This document shows positions 1 to 10,051 of a stretch of DNA of 64,000 bases, piece after piece; within the stretch, counting starts at the first letter, position 1, and the number at the start of each line of letters is the position of its first letter. A program made the translations under genes and the position numbers. The stretch lies in the NCBI GenBank assembly GCA_964412195.1, contig CAYPNP010000020.1, forward strand, positions 1 through 64,000. The letters run 5' to 3'. The notes under the pieces were generated by a model. The model saw nothing but the letters and a program-made list of their open reading frames with translations. It was not told the origin of the DNA and did not search any database. The DNA is from CAYPNP01 sp964412195 (GTDB lineage Bacteria > Acidobacteriota > JAAYUB01).

Positions 1-93
1 ATGGTCCATCGTCCATGGTCCATCGTCCATGGTCCATCGTCCATGGTCCATCGTCCATGGTCCATCGTCTATCGTCCATCGTCTATCATCCTC
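1..93. repeat. 14-bp tandem repeat array at window edge
   Basis: Four perfect copies of ATGGTCCATCGTCC fill 1-56, a fifth with one change follows, and the array decays into shorter GTCCATCGTCTATC words to about 93. It begins at the window edge and so probably extends further. No conserved repeat/unique-spacer alternation, so not CRISPR. It lies upstream of the first permease gene; the open frame through it is a by-product of the repeat. Confidence 0.9.
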
Positions 94-191
94 CCCTGCT
101 ATCAATCCCGCCCCGCCCAAACAAAAAATCAGGAACATTTCCCACAGGTTTCTCGTAATCACATGGTGAAACGAGGAATGCGAGGAGAGTG

Positions 192-1499
<1,308 letters not shown>

Positions 1500-1511
1500 C
1501 GGAGCAGCCCC

Positions 1512-2771
1512 ATGACCGCAGCCGAAAAACGTCGCGTTTGGTTCGAGAACTTCCACCAGGCCATCCTGACCATCCAGGCCCACAAGTTCCGCGCCTTCCT
1601 GACGGTGCTGGGCGTGCTGATCGGCGTCCTGACCGTCATCCTGGTGGCCACGATCCTGACCGGCCTGCGCGGGCAGCTGGTCAGCATGATCGAGGAGTAC
1701 GGGACGACCAACATCTACGCCTTCCACCTGAACACCGGCATCCAGATGGGCCGCCGGTCCCGCAAGGAGTTCGAGCGCAAACCGCTCCAGATCGAATACA
1801 TCCGTCCGATCCTGTCGCGCTGCGACTCGGTGCAGGACGTCGCCTACCAGCTCTTCCCGCGCCACCTCTCCGACCGGACGGTGAAGTACCAGGGCGTCGA
1901 GTTCAACAGCCCCCAGATCGCCGGCTGCTCGGCCAACTACTTCGACGTGGCCAACCAGCACATCGCTCTCGGCCGCGCCCTGTCGGAGGCCGACGACACC
2001 CACCGGCTCTTCAACTGCGTCATCGGCTGGGCCGTCTACGAGACGCTGTTCCCCCACATGCAGCCCATCGGGAAGGAGATCCAGGTCGGCGGCAAGCGGT
2101 TCAAGGTCGTGGGGGTGCTGGCCAAGCCGAAAAACTCGTTCCTGGGCCAGAACGAGGACGAGCAGTCGGTGCTGATCCCCTACATGACCCTGAAAAAGAT
2201 CTCGCCGCGGGACGAGTGGGTGTTCCTGATCATCCGTGCCAAGTCCGGCGAAACCGCCCGGGCCATGGACCAGGCGGAGTCGGTGCTCCGCTCCCTGCGC
2301 CGCCTGAAGTCCACCGACGACAACGATTTCTCCATGTCCACGGCCGACTCGCTGATCAAGCAGTTCGACGCCATCACCGCCACTGTCGGCCTGGTGGCCA
2401 TCGGCCTGTCCAGCGTCAGCCTGCTGGTGGGCGGCATCGGCGTCATGAACATCCTCCTGGTGTCCGTCCGGGAGCGCACCCGGGAGATCGGCGTGCGCAA
2501 GGCCATCGGCGCCCGGCGGAGCGACGTCACAGTCCAATTTCTGATCGAGGCCATGACCCTGACCGGCATGGGGGGGATCTTCGGCATCGTCCTGGCAGTG
2601 ATCGCCGGCCTGGGACTGTCCCTGATCCTGCCCAACCTGCCCACCATCATCCCGATGTGGGCGGTGACCATGGCGTTCGTGACGTCCGTGCTGATCGGCC
2701 TGGTCTTCGGCGTCTGGCCGGCGACCCGGGCAGCCCGGCTCGACCCCATCGAGGCCCTCCGCTACGAATAA
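1512..2771 (+). CDS. ABC transporter permease, MacB/FtsX family (second of pair)
   Basis: Second MacB-type permease, 419 aa, with the same architecture as its neighbour: N-terminal helix (KFRAFLTVLGVLIGVLTVIL), periplasmic MacB_PCD region, and C-terminal FtsX domain with VRERTREIGVRKAIGARR followed by two further helices. The gene starts 12 bp after the first permease stops, so the pair is probably co-transcribed and the products may form one heterodimeric channel. The two proteins are clearly paralogous along their whole length, which suggests tandem duplication. The operon appears to end here, as a 38-nt palindrome follows the stop codon. Substrate unknown. Confidence 0.9.
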   Translation: MTAAEKRRVWFENFHQAILTIQAHKFRAFLTVLGVLIGVLTVILVATILTGLRGQLVSMIEEYGTTNIYAFHLNTGIQMGRRSRKEFERKPLQIEYIRPILSRCDSVQDVAYQLFPRHLSDRTVKYQGVEFNSPQIAGCSANYFDVANQHIALGRALSEADDTHRLFNCVIGWAVYETLFPHMQPIGKEIQVGGKRFKVVGVLAKPKNSFLGQNEDEQSVLIPYMTLKKISPRDEWVFLIIRAKSGETARAMDQAESVLRSLRRLKSTDDNDFSMSTADSLIKQFDAITATVGLVAIGLSSVSLLVGGIGVMNILLVSVRERTREIGVRKAIGARRSDVTVQFLIEAMTLTGMGGIFGIVLAVIAGLGLSLILPNLPTIIPMWAVTMAFVTSVLIGLVFGVWPATRAARLDPIEALRYE

Positions 2772-2790
2772 CCGCAAATCCCCTGGCGCG

Positions 2791-2828
2791 TCGGAACGTT
2801 GAAACGTTTAAACGTTTCAACGTTCTGA
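2791..2828. repeat. 38-bp near-perfect palindrome between permease operon and zinc-ribbon gene
   Basis: The sequence at 2794-2825 is a perfect 32-bp palindrome with arms starting GAACGTTGAAACGTTT; allowing one G-T pair it extends to 2791-2828. It is built from the short words AACGTT and GAAACG. It has no downstream T run, so it is not a classical intrinsic terminator, though it could fold as a cruciform or RNA hairpin at the end of the permease operon. Confidence 0.85.
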
Positions 2829-2895
2829 CGTTCCGCTGTTGCGGGGAATCGGCGCGATATGGTAGAGTAGTGGAAACTTCGTCGGGGTGATTCCC

Positions 2896-4815
2896 ATGAA
2901 ACAGTGCGCCTCCTGCCAAGCCGAAATGGTCGAGAACAGCCGCTTCTGCATGAAGTGCGGCACGCCCAACCCGGACTACCGGCCGGGCGGCCCGCCGGCG
3001 GAAGCCACGATGGCCGTGCCCCATTCCGGCCCCCCGACGCAGACCCTGGTCGCGGGCACGGCAGGCATCGAGAAGACCGAGATGATCCAGGACGCGGCGA
3101 CCCGGCCCCCCCTGGCCGGCCAGCGCACTGAGGTCTTCGGCCCCGCCGGCCGTACCGAGGTCGTCCCGGCCACCCTGCCGCCCCAGCCGACGGCGGCGCC
3201 CACGATGCCCCCGCAGCCCGCCGCCAAGACCGAAATGGTCCCCGAGGCCGCGCTGCGGACCAGCGTCCCCGGCTCCAAGGACGAGATCAGCAAAATCTTC
3301 GAGACGTCCGGCGTTTGCCCGAACTGCTACGCCCCCCTCAAGAAGGGCAGCTCTCAGTGCGAGGAGTGCGGCTACCGCCTGACCGGCAACTATTGCGCCA
3401 GCTGCGGCAAGGCCATCGAGGACGGCGCCAAGTTCTGCCCGAACTGCAAGACCGCCGTGCCCGCGGCCAGTCCCACGATGACGACCCCCGCCGCCGCGGG
3501 CACCGGGGTGATGTCGGCGGCGACCGTAGTGACACCCGCCCCACCCTCGGGCCCGCTCGGCGCCACCATTGTTTCGGGATCGCCGGCGCCCCTGGGGGCC
3601 ACGGTGATCGCCGCCCCGCCCGCGGCGCCCGTCCTGGGTGCCACCGTGGCCGTCTCCCCCGCTGCAGCCGGGCTGGGTGCGACCGTCGCCGCCGGAGTAC
3701 CCGCCGCCGCACCGCCGGCCGCGCCCCGCAAGGGATTCCCCGTGGCGCTGGTGCTGGTGCTCGGCTTCGTCCTCCTGGTCGTCCTGGGGGTCGGCGGCTG
3801 GGCGGCATGGAAGTTCCTGATTTCCAAGCAGACGGACACCGGCAAGGGCACCGGCGTCGTGGAGACCACCTCCGGCACGACCGGCACGACGACGACCACG
3901 GGCGGATCCGCAGGAACCCAGACGGGCCTGACGGGCACCGGCGGCCTGTCCGGATTTGGAGGCCAGACAGAGGATCTCATCGGCGAAGCCCAGCAATATT
4001 ACAACAGCGGCGACTACGCCCGCGCCCTGGAGGCGGTCGAGCGCCACCTCCAGAACCACAAGGACGACAGCGGCGCCTACTTCTTCGCCGCCAGGATCTG
4101 CCGCGAGATGGGCAAGACGGAGGAAGCCAAAAATTACCTCCTGACCGCGCTGTCCTACAACCCGGACAACGCCGACGCCCACCTGGAGCTGGGCAAGCTC
4201 TATTCCAACGCCGGCTTCTCCGACAAGGCGGTCGAACAGTTCCGCGAAGCAGTCCGCCTGGCGCCGGACAACCAGGAGGCCGCCTGGCTGCTGGCCAAGG
4301 AGTTCGAGCGCCTGGGCGACAAGGAAAACGCCCGCAAGGCGGCCGGCCAGTACGTGCAGAATTTCCCGGCCGGCCAGTACCGGGCGGAAGCGGACGCCAT
4401 GCTGGCGGTCCGCAGCAAAGCCGGCACTGGAAGAACGGGCGCAACCACGGGCACCGTATCGGGAGGCGAGACTTCCGCCGGCGGCGGCACGACGGTGACG
4501 CCCCCTCCGCCGCCGCCCCCGCCCTCGCCCTATGTCGACATCGTGCTGGACGGGACGGCCCTCAACCTGCCCGGCATGGTGGCCGGCGTCGACGTGATGA
4601 TCGGCGGCGCCTCGAGGAAATTCGGCCCCGGCGCCAACATGCGGCTGGACAACATCGAGAAGGGCAGCCAGGAGTACACCGTCCGGGTGACCTACTACAA
4701 CGCCAGCACCAACGAGCAGGAGTCCACCTACAGCGGCTCGGGCTCGATCGACATCCGGTACCCGAACCAGAAGGTTTACGTGAAGCGCATCGGCAACCGC
4801 GTCATCCTGCAGTAA
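2896..4815 (+). CDS. zinc-ribbon, single-pass membrane, TPR protein
   Basis: About 639 aa, modular. The N-terminus has a zinc ribbon (CASCQAEM then CMKCGTPN). After a low-complexity Pro/Ala/Thr linker two more ribbons follow around residues 140-190 (CPNCYAPL, CEECGYRL, CASCGKAI, CPNCKTAV). A hydrophobic segment near residue 285 (FPVALVLVLGFVLLVVLGVG) is the single membrane helix, followed by a Thr/Gly linker, three or more TPRs (about 355-490), a polyproline stretch and a small C-terminal beta domain. The ribbons should therefore be cytoplasmic and the TPRs outside. ATG 2896 is chosen because the ribbon starts there; an in-frame GTG lies 9 bp upstream. It is followed 12 bp later by a GAF-like gene, with a strong AGGAGG between. 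Role unknown; a scaffold or regulatory membrane protein is plausible. Confidence 0.75.
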   Translation: MKQCASCQAEMVENSRFCMKCGTPNPDYRPGGPPAEATMAVPHSGPPTQTLVAGTAGIEKTEMIQDAATRPPLAGQRTEVFGPAGRTEVVPATLPPQPTAAPTMPPQPAAKTEMVPEAALRTSVPGSKDEISKIFETSGVCPNCYAPLKKGSSQCEECGYRLTGNYCASCGKAIEDGAKFCPNCKTAVPAASPTMTTPAAAGTGVMSAATVVTPAPPSGPLGATIVSGSPAPLGATVIAAPPAAPVLGATVAVSPAAAGLGATVAAGVPAAAPPAAPRKGFPVALVLVLGFVLLVVLGVGGWAAWKFLISKQTDTGKGTGVVETTSGTTGTTTTTGGSAGTQTGLTGTGGLSGFGGQTEDLIGEAQQYYNSGDYARALEAVERHLQNHKDDSGAYFFAARICREMGKTEEAKNYLLTALSYNPDNADAHLELGKLYSNAGFSDKAVEQFREAVRLAPDNQEAAWLLAKEFERLGDKENARKAAGQYVQNFPAGQYRAEADAMLAVRSKAGTGRTGATTGTVSGGETSAGGGTTVTPPPPPPPPSPYVDIVLDGTALNLPGMVAGVDVMIGGASRKFGPGANMRLDNIEKGSQEYTVRVTYYNASTNEQESTYSGSGSIDIRYPNQKVYVKRIGNRVILQ

Positions 4816-4827
4816 GGAGGGAGCGCC

Positions 4828-5379
4828 ATGGACCAGATCCGGCGGATCCTGGATCGCATCGCCCAGGAGCGCAAGGAAGGCGTCGTCTACGTCGACGTCT
4901 TTCAGGAAGTGCTGACCCTGCTCCAGGCCCGGCTGGTGCAGCTGGCCGGCGTCAAGGAGGATGAGGTGGCCATCCTGCTCGTGGACAGCCGGCGCAACCT
5001 CAAGTTCTTCCGGCCCAAGTACCTCGAGCGCAGCGGGCTGATCCCCGTCTCCTACACCCGCTCCTTCGTCACCAAGACGATCCAGGGCGGGCGCCCGGCC
5101 ATCGACAACCACTTCAACTCCACCCAGCACCTGGCCATGTTCGAGGACCTCAAGCGGAACAACCCGCACGTGGAACCCATCCAGAAGATGCTGTGCATCC
5201 CCCTGCGCACCTCGGCCGGGATCGTCTTCGGCGCCCTGGAGTTCGGGCGGAAAGGCGCCTCCCCTGAAGAAGCGGGCCGCGACTGGTCGCCGCGCGAGGC
5301 GGAGTCGCTGGCCGAGTCGGTCCAGGGCATCGTGGACCTGTTCCACCAGCTCTGCCTGATGGCCAAAGTGCTCAACTGA
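4828..5379 (+). CDS. GAF-like domain protein
   Basis: 183 aa soluble protein made almost entirely of one GAF-type fold: an N-terminal helix (MDQIRRILDRIAQER), a beta strand with EVAILLVDSRRNLKFF, the central part carrying SFVTKTIQGGRPAIDN, and a strand IQKMLCIPLRTSAGIVFGAL typical of GAF domains, ending in a helix. No output domain is fused, so it would bind a ligand or partner and act in trans. It has a strong ribosome site (TAAGGAGGG), sits 12 bp after the zinc-ribbon/TPR gene and overlaps the MFS gene by one base (TGATG), indicating an operon. The ligand is unknown. Confidence 0.65.
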   Translation: MDQIRRILDRIAQERKEGVVYVDVFQEVLTLLQARLVQLAGVKEDEVAILLVDSRRNLKFFRPKYLERSGLIPVSYTRSFVTKTIQGGRPAIDNHFNSTQHLAMFEDLKRNNPHVEPIQKMLCIPLRTSAGIVFGALEFGRKGASPEEAGRDWSPREAESLAESVQGIVDLFHQLCLMAKVLN

Positions 5380-6629
5380 TGTCCGATCTCGACGGCGCGA
5401 GCGGCTCCGCAAAGCGCCTCCACATCGCCCTCTCCCTCCTGCTCCTGACCGGGATCAACCTGGTCAACTACGTCGATCGCTACCTGATCTCCTCCCTTCT
5501 GCCGCTCATCAAGGGCGATTTCCGGCTGACCAGCACCCAGGAGGGCTTGCTCGGCACCGCTTTCATCCTGGTCTACCTGCTGGCAGCCCCGCTGTTCGGC
5601 TGGCTGGGCGACCGCTTCTCCCGGCGCCCGGTGATCACGGCGGGAGTAGCCCTGTGGAGCCTGGCCACGGCCGCCTCGGGACTGGCGCGCGGTTTCGGCT
5701 CGCTCCTGCCGCTCCGGTCGCTGGTGGGCGTGGGCGAGGCCAGCTACGCCAGCGTGTCGCCCGGGCTCATCGCCGAATACGTCCCCCCCCGGCGGCGGGC
5801 CATGGTCATGTCGGTCTTCTACATGGCCATCCCGGTGGGCGCGGCCCTCGGATACGTGCTGGGCGGGTTCTTCGGCAGCCGGATCGGCTGGCGCCCCACG
5901 TTCCTGCTGGTCGGCGGGCCCGGCCTCGTCCTGGCCCTGCTGGCGATGTTCATCCACGAACCGGCGCGCCCCGACCCTACGGCCGCCGGAGACAGGCCCG
6001 GGGAGGAGTTCATCGCCCGGTGCCGGGTCCACCTCTTCCGCAATCCGGCCTGGATCCGGCTGACGGCCTCCTACACGCTCTACACGTTCGCCATGGGCGG
6101 GCTGGCGTTCTGGATGCCCAGTTTCCTGGTCCGCGGCAAGGGCTTCTCGGTGGAGGACAGCGGCGTCCTGTTCGGCGTCCTGACGGTGATCACCGGCGTG
6201 GGCGGGACGTTCTCCGGCGGCTGGCTGGCCGACGTCCTGCAGCGCCGCCGCCCCGACGGCTACGTCCGGATGTGCTGGCTCACCATCGCCCTCAGTCTGC
6301 CGTTCATCGCCGCATTCATTCTGGTGCCCCACCGCTGGACCACCCTGGCGCTGGTGTTTGCGGCCGAATGGCTGCTCTTCATGAACACGGGCCCGGTCAA
6401 CACCATGATCGTGGGCTGCGTGCCGCCGTCGCTGCGCTCCACCGCCATGGCGGTGAACATCTTTTTCATCCACCTCCTCGGCGACGCCTTGTCCCCCGCC
6501 CTGATCGGCTGGGTGGCCGACCACCGCAGCCTCTCCGCCGCGCTGTGGTTGATCCCGGTGGCCGTGGGTCTCTCGGCGGCGATCCTGGCCACCGTTCGGT
6601 ATCAGGAGTATCCGGAATCGACGACCTAA
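5379..6629 (+). CDS. MFS transporter, Spinster-like
   Basis: 416 aa major-facilitator protein with about twelve hydrophobic segments. The N-terminal part INLVNYVDRYLISSLLPLIK and the loop GWLGDRFSRRPVI match the MFS motif A pattern (GxxxDRxxRR), and LVGVGEASYASVSPGLI resembles Spinster-type members. The second half has the equivalent loop GGWLADVLQRRRPDG. It overlaps the GAF-like gene by one base and is the last gene of that group; no terminator-like hairpin with T run was seen after it, only short-word repeats. Substrate unknown; Spinster-type bacterial members are associated with lipids or sugars, but nothing here decides. Confidence 0.85.
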   Translation: MSDLDGASGSAKRLHIALSLLLLTGINLVNYVDRYLISSLLPLIKGDFRLTSTQEGLLGTAFILVYLLAAPLFGWLGDRFSRRPVITAGVALWSLATAASGLARGFGSLLPLRSLVGVGEASYASVSPGLIAEYVPPRRRAMVMSVFYMAIPVGAALGYVLGGFFGSRIGWRPTFLLVGGPGLVLALLAMFIHEPARPDPTAAGDRPGEEFIARCRVHLFRNPAWIRLTASYTLYTFAMGGLAFWMPSFLVRGKGFSVEDSGVLFGVLTVITGVGGTFSGGWLADVLQRRRPDGYVRMCWLTIALSLPFIAAFILVPHRWTTLALVFAAEWLLFMNTGPVNTMIVGCVPPSLRSTAMAVNIFFIHLLGDALSPALIGWVADHRSLSAALWLIPVAVGLSAAILATVRYQEYPESTT

Positions 6630-6635
6630 GGGGGG

Positions 6636-6712
6636 ACGATTGCGGATTGCGGATTGCGGATTGAAAACCCCTTCGTGTGTTTCGTGTTTTTCGTGGTGAT
6701 CTTTTCGGATTA
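6636..6712. repeat. short-word intergenic repeat (GCGGATT and TTCGTGT words)
   Basis: Three direct copies of the 7-bp word GCGGATT occur at about 6640-6661, followed by TTCGTGTGTTTCGTGTTTTT and TTCGTGGTGA words to about 6705. The stretch is AT-richer than the flanking genes and lies between the MFS gene and the HExxH gene. It belongs to the same class of intergenic spacer as those near 1, 12205 and 58030. Confidence 0.7.
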
Positions 6713-6757
6713 TGGTACATTCCTTCTTCCAAAACACCTCCCGTCAGATGGACTGAC

Positions 6758-7282
6758 ATGCGGGAACCGACTCACTTCACCGACGACCAGCTGCGATCCA
6801 TCCGGGAATCGCTCCGTCAGGCCGAAGCCTGCCTCGAGCGGTTCTACTGCTTCTCCCCGCGGGAGTGGTTCCATTACAGCTACGAACTGCTCACGGGGAA
6901 GGACCTCCCGCCCGGGTTGCCCTCCCGCCCGCCGAAGGTCTTCGGCGAGATCCTGAAGAAGTCCGAATCCCCTCCCGGGGCGGCTGATTCGTTGGAGCCG
7001 GCGGCCGTCTACGGCATCATCCTCTTCGACGCCAACATCCTCCGCCACCTGCGGGAAACTCCCGGCGTCTCCTTCGAGCGCCTGATCCTCTACATCCTGA
7101 CCCACGAGCTGGTGCACCTGGCCCGGTTCTTCCACCTGATCGACTACGACCTGCCGGATTCCGAGCGGATCCAGGAAGAGCAGAAGGTGCACCGTCTGAC
7201 GGGGCTCATCCTTTCCCAGCTGGGAGACCCCGCCCTGACGGAGCTGACCGAGGCCTACCTGTCGGGGGAATATTCCCTGTAG
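6758..7282 (+). CDS. HExxH-motif protein, putative metalloprotease-like
   Basis: About 174 aa, unrecognised family. Its distinctive feature is the zinc-binding motif HELVH in the helix ILYILTHELVHLARF near residue 120, followed by acidic residues further on (SERIQEEQKVH) that could supply a third ligand. No signal peptide or membrane segment is visible, so it should be cytoplasmic. ATG 6758 is chosen; a longer frame from GTG 6677 would translate the repeat-rich spacer. Its last 28 bp overlap the end of the convergent heptosyltransferase gene. A peptidase role is suggested only by the motif. Confidence 0.6.
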   Translation: MREPTHFTDDQLRSIRESLRQAEACLERFYCFSPREWFHYSYELLTGKDLPPGLPSRPPKVFGEILKKSESPPGAADSLEPAAVYGIILFDANILRHLRETPGVSFERLILYILTHELVHLARFFHLIDYDLPDSERIQEEQKVHRLTGLILSQLGDPALTELTEAYLSGEYSL

Positions 7283-8319
7283 AGAAGCTCCCGCACCCGT
7301 TCCAGCACGTCGCCCACACCGATGGCCTTGAAGCAGCGGAGGTCGAGGGGGCATTCGCGCAGGAAGCAAGGGCTGCACTCCACCGGCTTCTTGAGGATGG
7401 ACGCGTGGGTGGAGAAAGGCCCCGTGGCCACGGGATCGGTGGATCCGAACAGCGCCACCTGTGGGATCTGGAAGGCGGCCGCCACGTGCATGGGGCCGGA
7501 ATCATTGGAGAGGAACAGCCGGCACCGGCCGATGACCGCCACCAGCTCGGCCAGCGTAGTCCGGCCGCACAGGTCGTGGATGGCCTCGCCGCCCGCCTCG
7601 CGCTGGATGGTCTCGGCCAGGGTCCGCTCCGATGCGGCGCCGAGGAGCAGGAAGCGGACCGGGAACTCTCCGCGGAGCGTGCGGAGCACCTCGGCGAACC
7701 GCTCGGGGAACCACCGCTTTGCCGATCCGAAGAACGCCCCCGCGTGCACGCCGACGAGGGGGAAATCGTTCGGGACGCCCTCGCGGCGCAGGCAATCCGC
7801 CGCGGCAGCCTCCATCTCCGGCGTCGGCCGCAGCCGGATGTCAGGCCGGAAGGAAGGTTCCCGGAGGTAATCCACGGGCGACAGGCCGGCGCCGTGCAGC
7901 AGGGCCAGGTAGTAATAGACCTGGTGGTGGCGGTCCAGTTCGGGCGGGATCTTCACGGCGCGGGACAGGAGCAGCGAGCGCCCGTCGGTGGCGAAGCCGA
8001 TCCGGCGCGGGATACCGGCCAGGCGGCCGAGCAGGGCCGCCTCGAAGGCGTTCTGCAGGCACAGGTAGGTGTCGGCCCGGCGGCGGCGCAGCTCGCGGGC
8101 CAGGCGGAGGAGGACCCGCCAGCGGGCGCCGTCTCCCGCCGGGTTGTACTCGACCACTTGGTCGACCTCGCCCACCCAGCGGTAGAATCCGGCAACCCGG
8201 GGCTGGGCGACCAGGACGATCCGTGCCCCCGGATGGTGGCGGCGCAGCTCCCGGACGGCCGCCAGGGACATCACCGAGTCCCCGAGCCAGTTGGTGACCC
8301 GGACGGCGATCTGCCGCAT
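7255..8319 (-). CDS. waaF: ADP-heptose:LPS heptosyltransferase-like glycosyltransferase
   Basis: 354 aa GT-B glycosyltransferase of family GT9 that adds heptose from ADP-heptose to the lipopolysaccharide core at the inner face of the cytoplasmic membrane. The N-terminus MRQIAVRVTNWLGDSVMSL is the classic start of the family, with the acceptor-site Asp in GDSVMS, and the C-terminal half has the sugar-nucleotide motif SNDSGPMHVAAAFQIP and FGSTDP. ATG 8319 is chosen from this alignment; the frame stays open upstream but encodes nothing recognisable. WaaF rather than WaaC is a family-level guess. It is convergent with, and overlaps by 28 bp, the HExxH gene. Supports an LPS-bearing diderm host. 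Confidence 0.85.
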   Translation of the reverse strand: MRQIAVRVTNWLGDSVMSLAAVRELRRHHPGARIVLVAQPRVAGFYRWVGEVDQVVEYNPAGDGARWRVLLRLARELRRRRADTYLCLQNAFEAALLGRLAGIPRRIGFATDGRSLLLSRAVKIPPELDRHHQVYYYLALLHGAGLSPVDYLREPSFRPDIRLRPTPEMEAAAADCLRREGVPNDFPLVGVHAGAFFGSAKRWFPERFAEVLRTLRGEFPVRFLLLGAASERTLAETIQREAGGEAIHDLCGRTTLAELVAVIGRCRLFLSNDSGPMHVAAAFQIPQVALFGSTDPVATGPFSTHASILKKPVECSPCFLRECPLDLRCFKAIGVGDVLERVRELLYREYSPDR

Positions 8320-8513
8320 GGTTTGTCCTGCGGGTGTTTCCAATCCGCCCCCTGCCTGCCTGTCCGCCGTCGCGCTCATCCCTGCCTGCCCCGTCCCTTC
8401 CCCTGTCTCCAACGGATGGAATTGTGAAACATTTCCAGGAGGACGTAGTATATTATGCTTTAATTTTCGGTTCCAGAACTGAATTACCCCGCCAATCAAC
8501 GAAAGGAGATTTT

Positions 8514-10028
8514 ATGAGTGTTCGCCACAGATTCTTCCCCGTGCTACTGGCGCTGGGGATCGCACTGACCGGCGGCCTGTCCGCCTCGCTCCTGACGGAG
8601 ACGGAGAAGTCGGTCACCGAGTTCCAGCTGGCCAACGGCATCCATTGTATCGTCCTGGAACGCCACGAGGTGCCGGTCGTGTCCTTCGTGACCCACGTGG
8701 ACGTCGGGGCCGTCAACGAGGTGGTGGGAGGCACCGGCCTGGCGCACATCTTTGAACACATGGCGTTCAAGGGCACCACCACCATCGGCACCACCAACTA
8801 CCCGGCCGAGAAAAAGGTGCTCGACGAGCTGGACAAAGTCTTCGACGAGATCGATACCGAGAGAAGGAAGGTCTCCGGGCCGGATCCGCAGAAGATGGCG
8901 GAATTGCAGGCCCGTTTCGATACTCTCCAGAAGGAAGCCGGCAAGTACGTCGTCAACAACGAGTTCGTCACCATCCTGGAGAAGAACGGCGGCGAGGGGA
9001 CCAATGCCGGCACCTCCGCCGACTCGACCGTCTACTTCATCAATCTCCCGTCCAACAAGGCCGAGCTGTGGGCCTGGCTGGAATCGGAGCGCCTGACCAA
9101 CACGGTGTACCGTGAGTTTTACAAAGAGAAAAATGTGATCATGGAGGAGCGGCGGCAGCGGACCGAGAGCAATCCCATCGGACGGCTCATCGAGGAAATC
9201 CAGGCCACCGCATTCAAGGCGCACCCCTACAAGGAGCCTGTCATCGGGCACATGTCCGACCTGCAGGCGATCACGGCCGACGACGCCCGCGCCTTCCACA
9301 ACAAGTACTACGTCGGGCGCAACATCACCATCTGCATCGTCGGCGACGTCTATCCCGCCGAGATCAAGCCGCTCGTCGAGAAGTACTTCAGCGCCGTGCC
9401 TGCGGGCGAACAGGCGGGCCTGCTGCTGACCCAGGAACCCCCGCAGATCGCCCAGAAACGGATCACGCTTGAGGATCCCTCCCAGCCGATCGTGGTGATG
9501 GCCTACCACAAGCCGGACATCCGCAGCGCCGACTCGGCCGTCTACGACGTCATCCAGGACGTTTTGGCCGGCGGCAAGGCCTCCCGGCTCTACAAGCGGC
9601 TGGTCAAGGAGGAGAAGTCCGCCCTGTTCGTGGGCGCCTTCCCCGGCTTCCCCGGCACCAAGTACCCCAACCTCTTTCTCTTCTTCGGCCTTCCCAACAG
9701 CGGCCATACCAACGAGGAGATCGAGAAGGCGATTCACGAGGAGATCGCGAAGATCCAGGACCAGCCCGTCACCGACGAGGAGCTGAAGGCCGTCCAGACC
9801 AAGACCCAGGTTGGCCTGTTCGAGGGGCTCCTGTCCAACGCCGGTATGGCCCAGCAGCTGGCGTACTACCAGGTCGTCACCGGCAGCTGGAAGAACCTCT
9901 TCCAGCAGGTGGACAAGATCCAGAAGGTCACCAAGGAGGACATCCAGCGGGTGGCCAGGGAATGCTTCCAGCCGGCCAACCTCACCGTCGGGATGATCGT
10001 CCACGCCGAACCGGCGGCGGCGAAGTGA
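8514..10028 (+). CDS. M16 family zinc peptidase, catalytic subunit
   Basis: About 504 aa with an N-terminal hydrophobic signal (FFPVLLALGIALTGG), so periplasmic. The inverted zinc motif HxxEH is present as HIFEHMAFKG (H78, E81, H82) and the downstream Glu lies in EERRQRTESNP. Compared with minimal M16B subunits there is an inserted helical stretch of about 60 residues between the HxxEH and the catalytic-Glu region (LDELDKVFDEIDTERRK onward). The second half is the inactive M16 C-terminal domain. AAAGGAG precedes ATG 8514. The next gene, 23 bp downstream, is an M16 homologue without the zinc motif, so the two probably form an M16B heterodimer. Confidence 0.9.
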   Translation: MSVRHRFFPVLLALGIALTGGLSASLLTETEKSVTEFQLANGIHCIVLERHEVPVVSFVTHVDVGAVNEVVGGTGLAHIFEHMAFKGTTTIGTTNYPAEKKVLDELDKVFDEIDTERRKVSGPDPQKMAELQARFDTLQKEAGKYVVNNEFVTILEKNGGEGTNAGTSADSTVYFINLPSNKAELWAWLESERLTNTVYREFYKEKNVIMEERRQRTESNPIGRLIEEIQATAFKAHPYKEPVIGHMSDLQAITADDARAFHNKYYVGRNITICIVGDVYPAEIKPLVEKYFSAVPAGEQAGLLLTQEPPQIAQKRITLEDPSQPIVVMAYHKPDIRSADSAVYDVIQDVLAGGKASRLYKRLVKEEKSALFVGAFPGFPGTKYPNLFLFFGLPNSGHTNEEIEKAIHEEIAKIQDQPVTDEELKAVQTKTQVGLFEGLLSNAGMAQQLAYYQVVTGSWKNLFQQVDKIQKVTKEDIQRVARECFQPANLTVGMIVHAEPAAAK

Positions 10029-10051
10029 ACGGGAAAGAAGGGAGAATCGCC

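Noticed and set aside
1..93. CRISPR array
   Set aside because: Direct repeats are contiguous without unique spacers and no cas genes are near.
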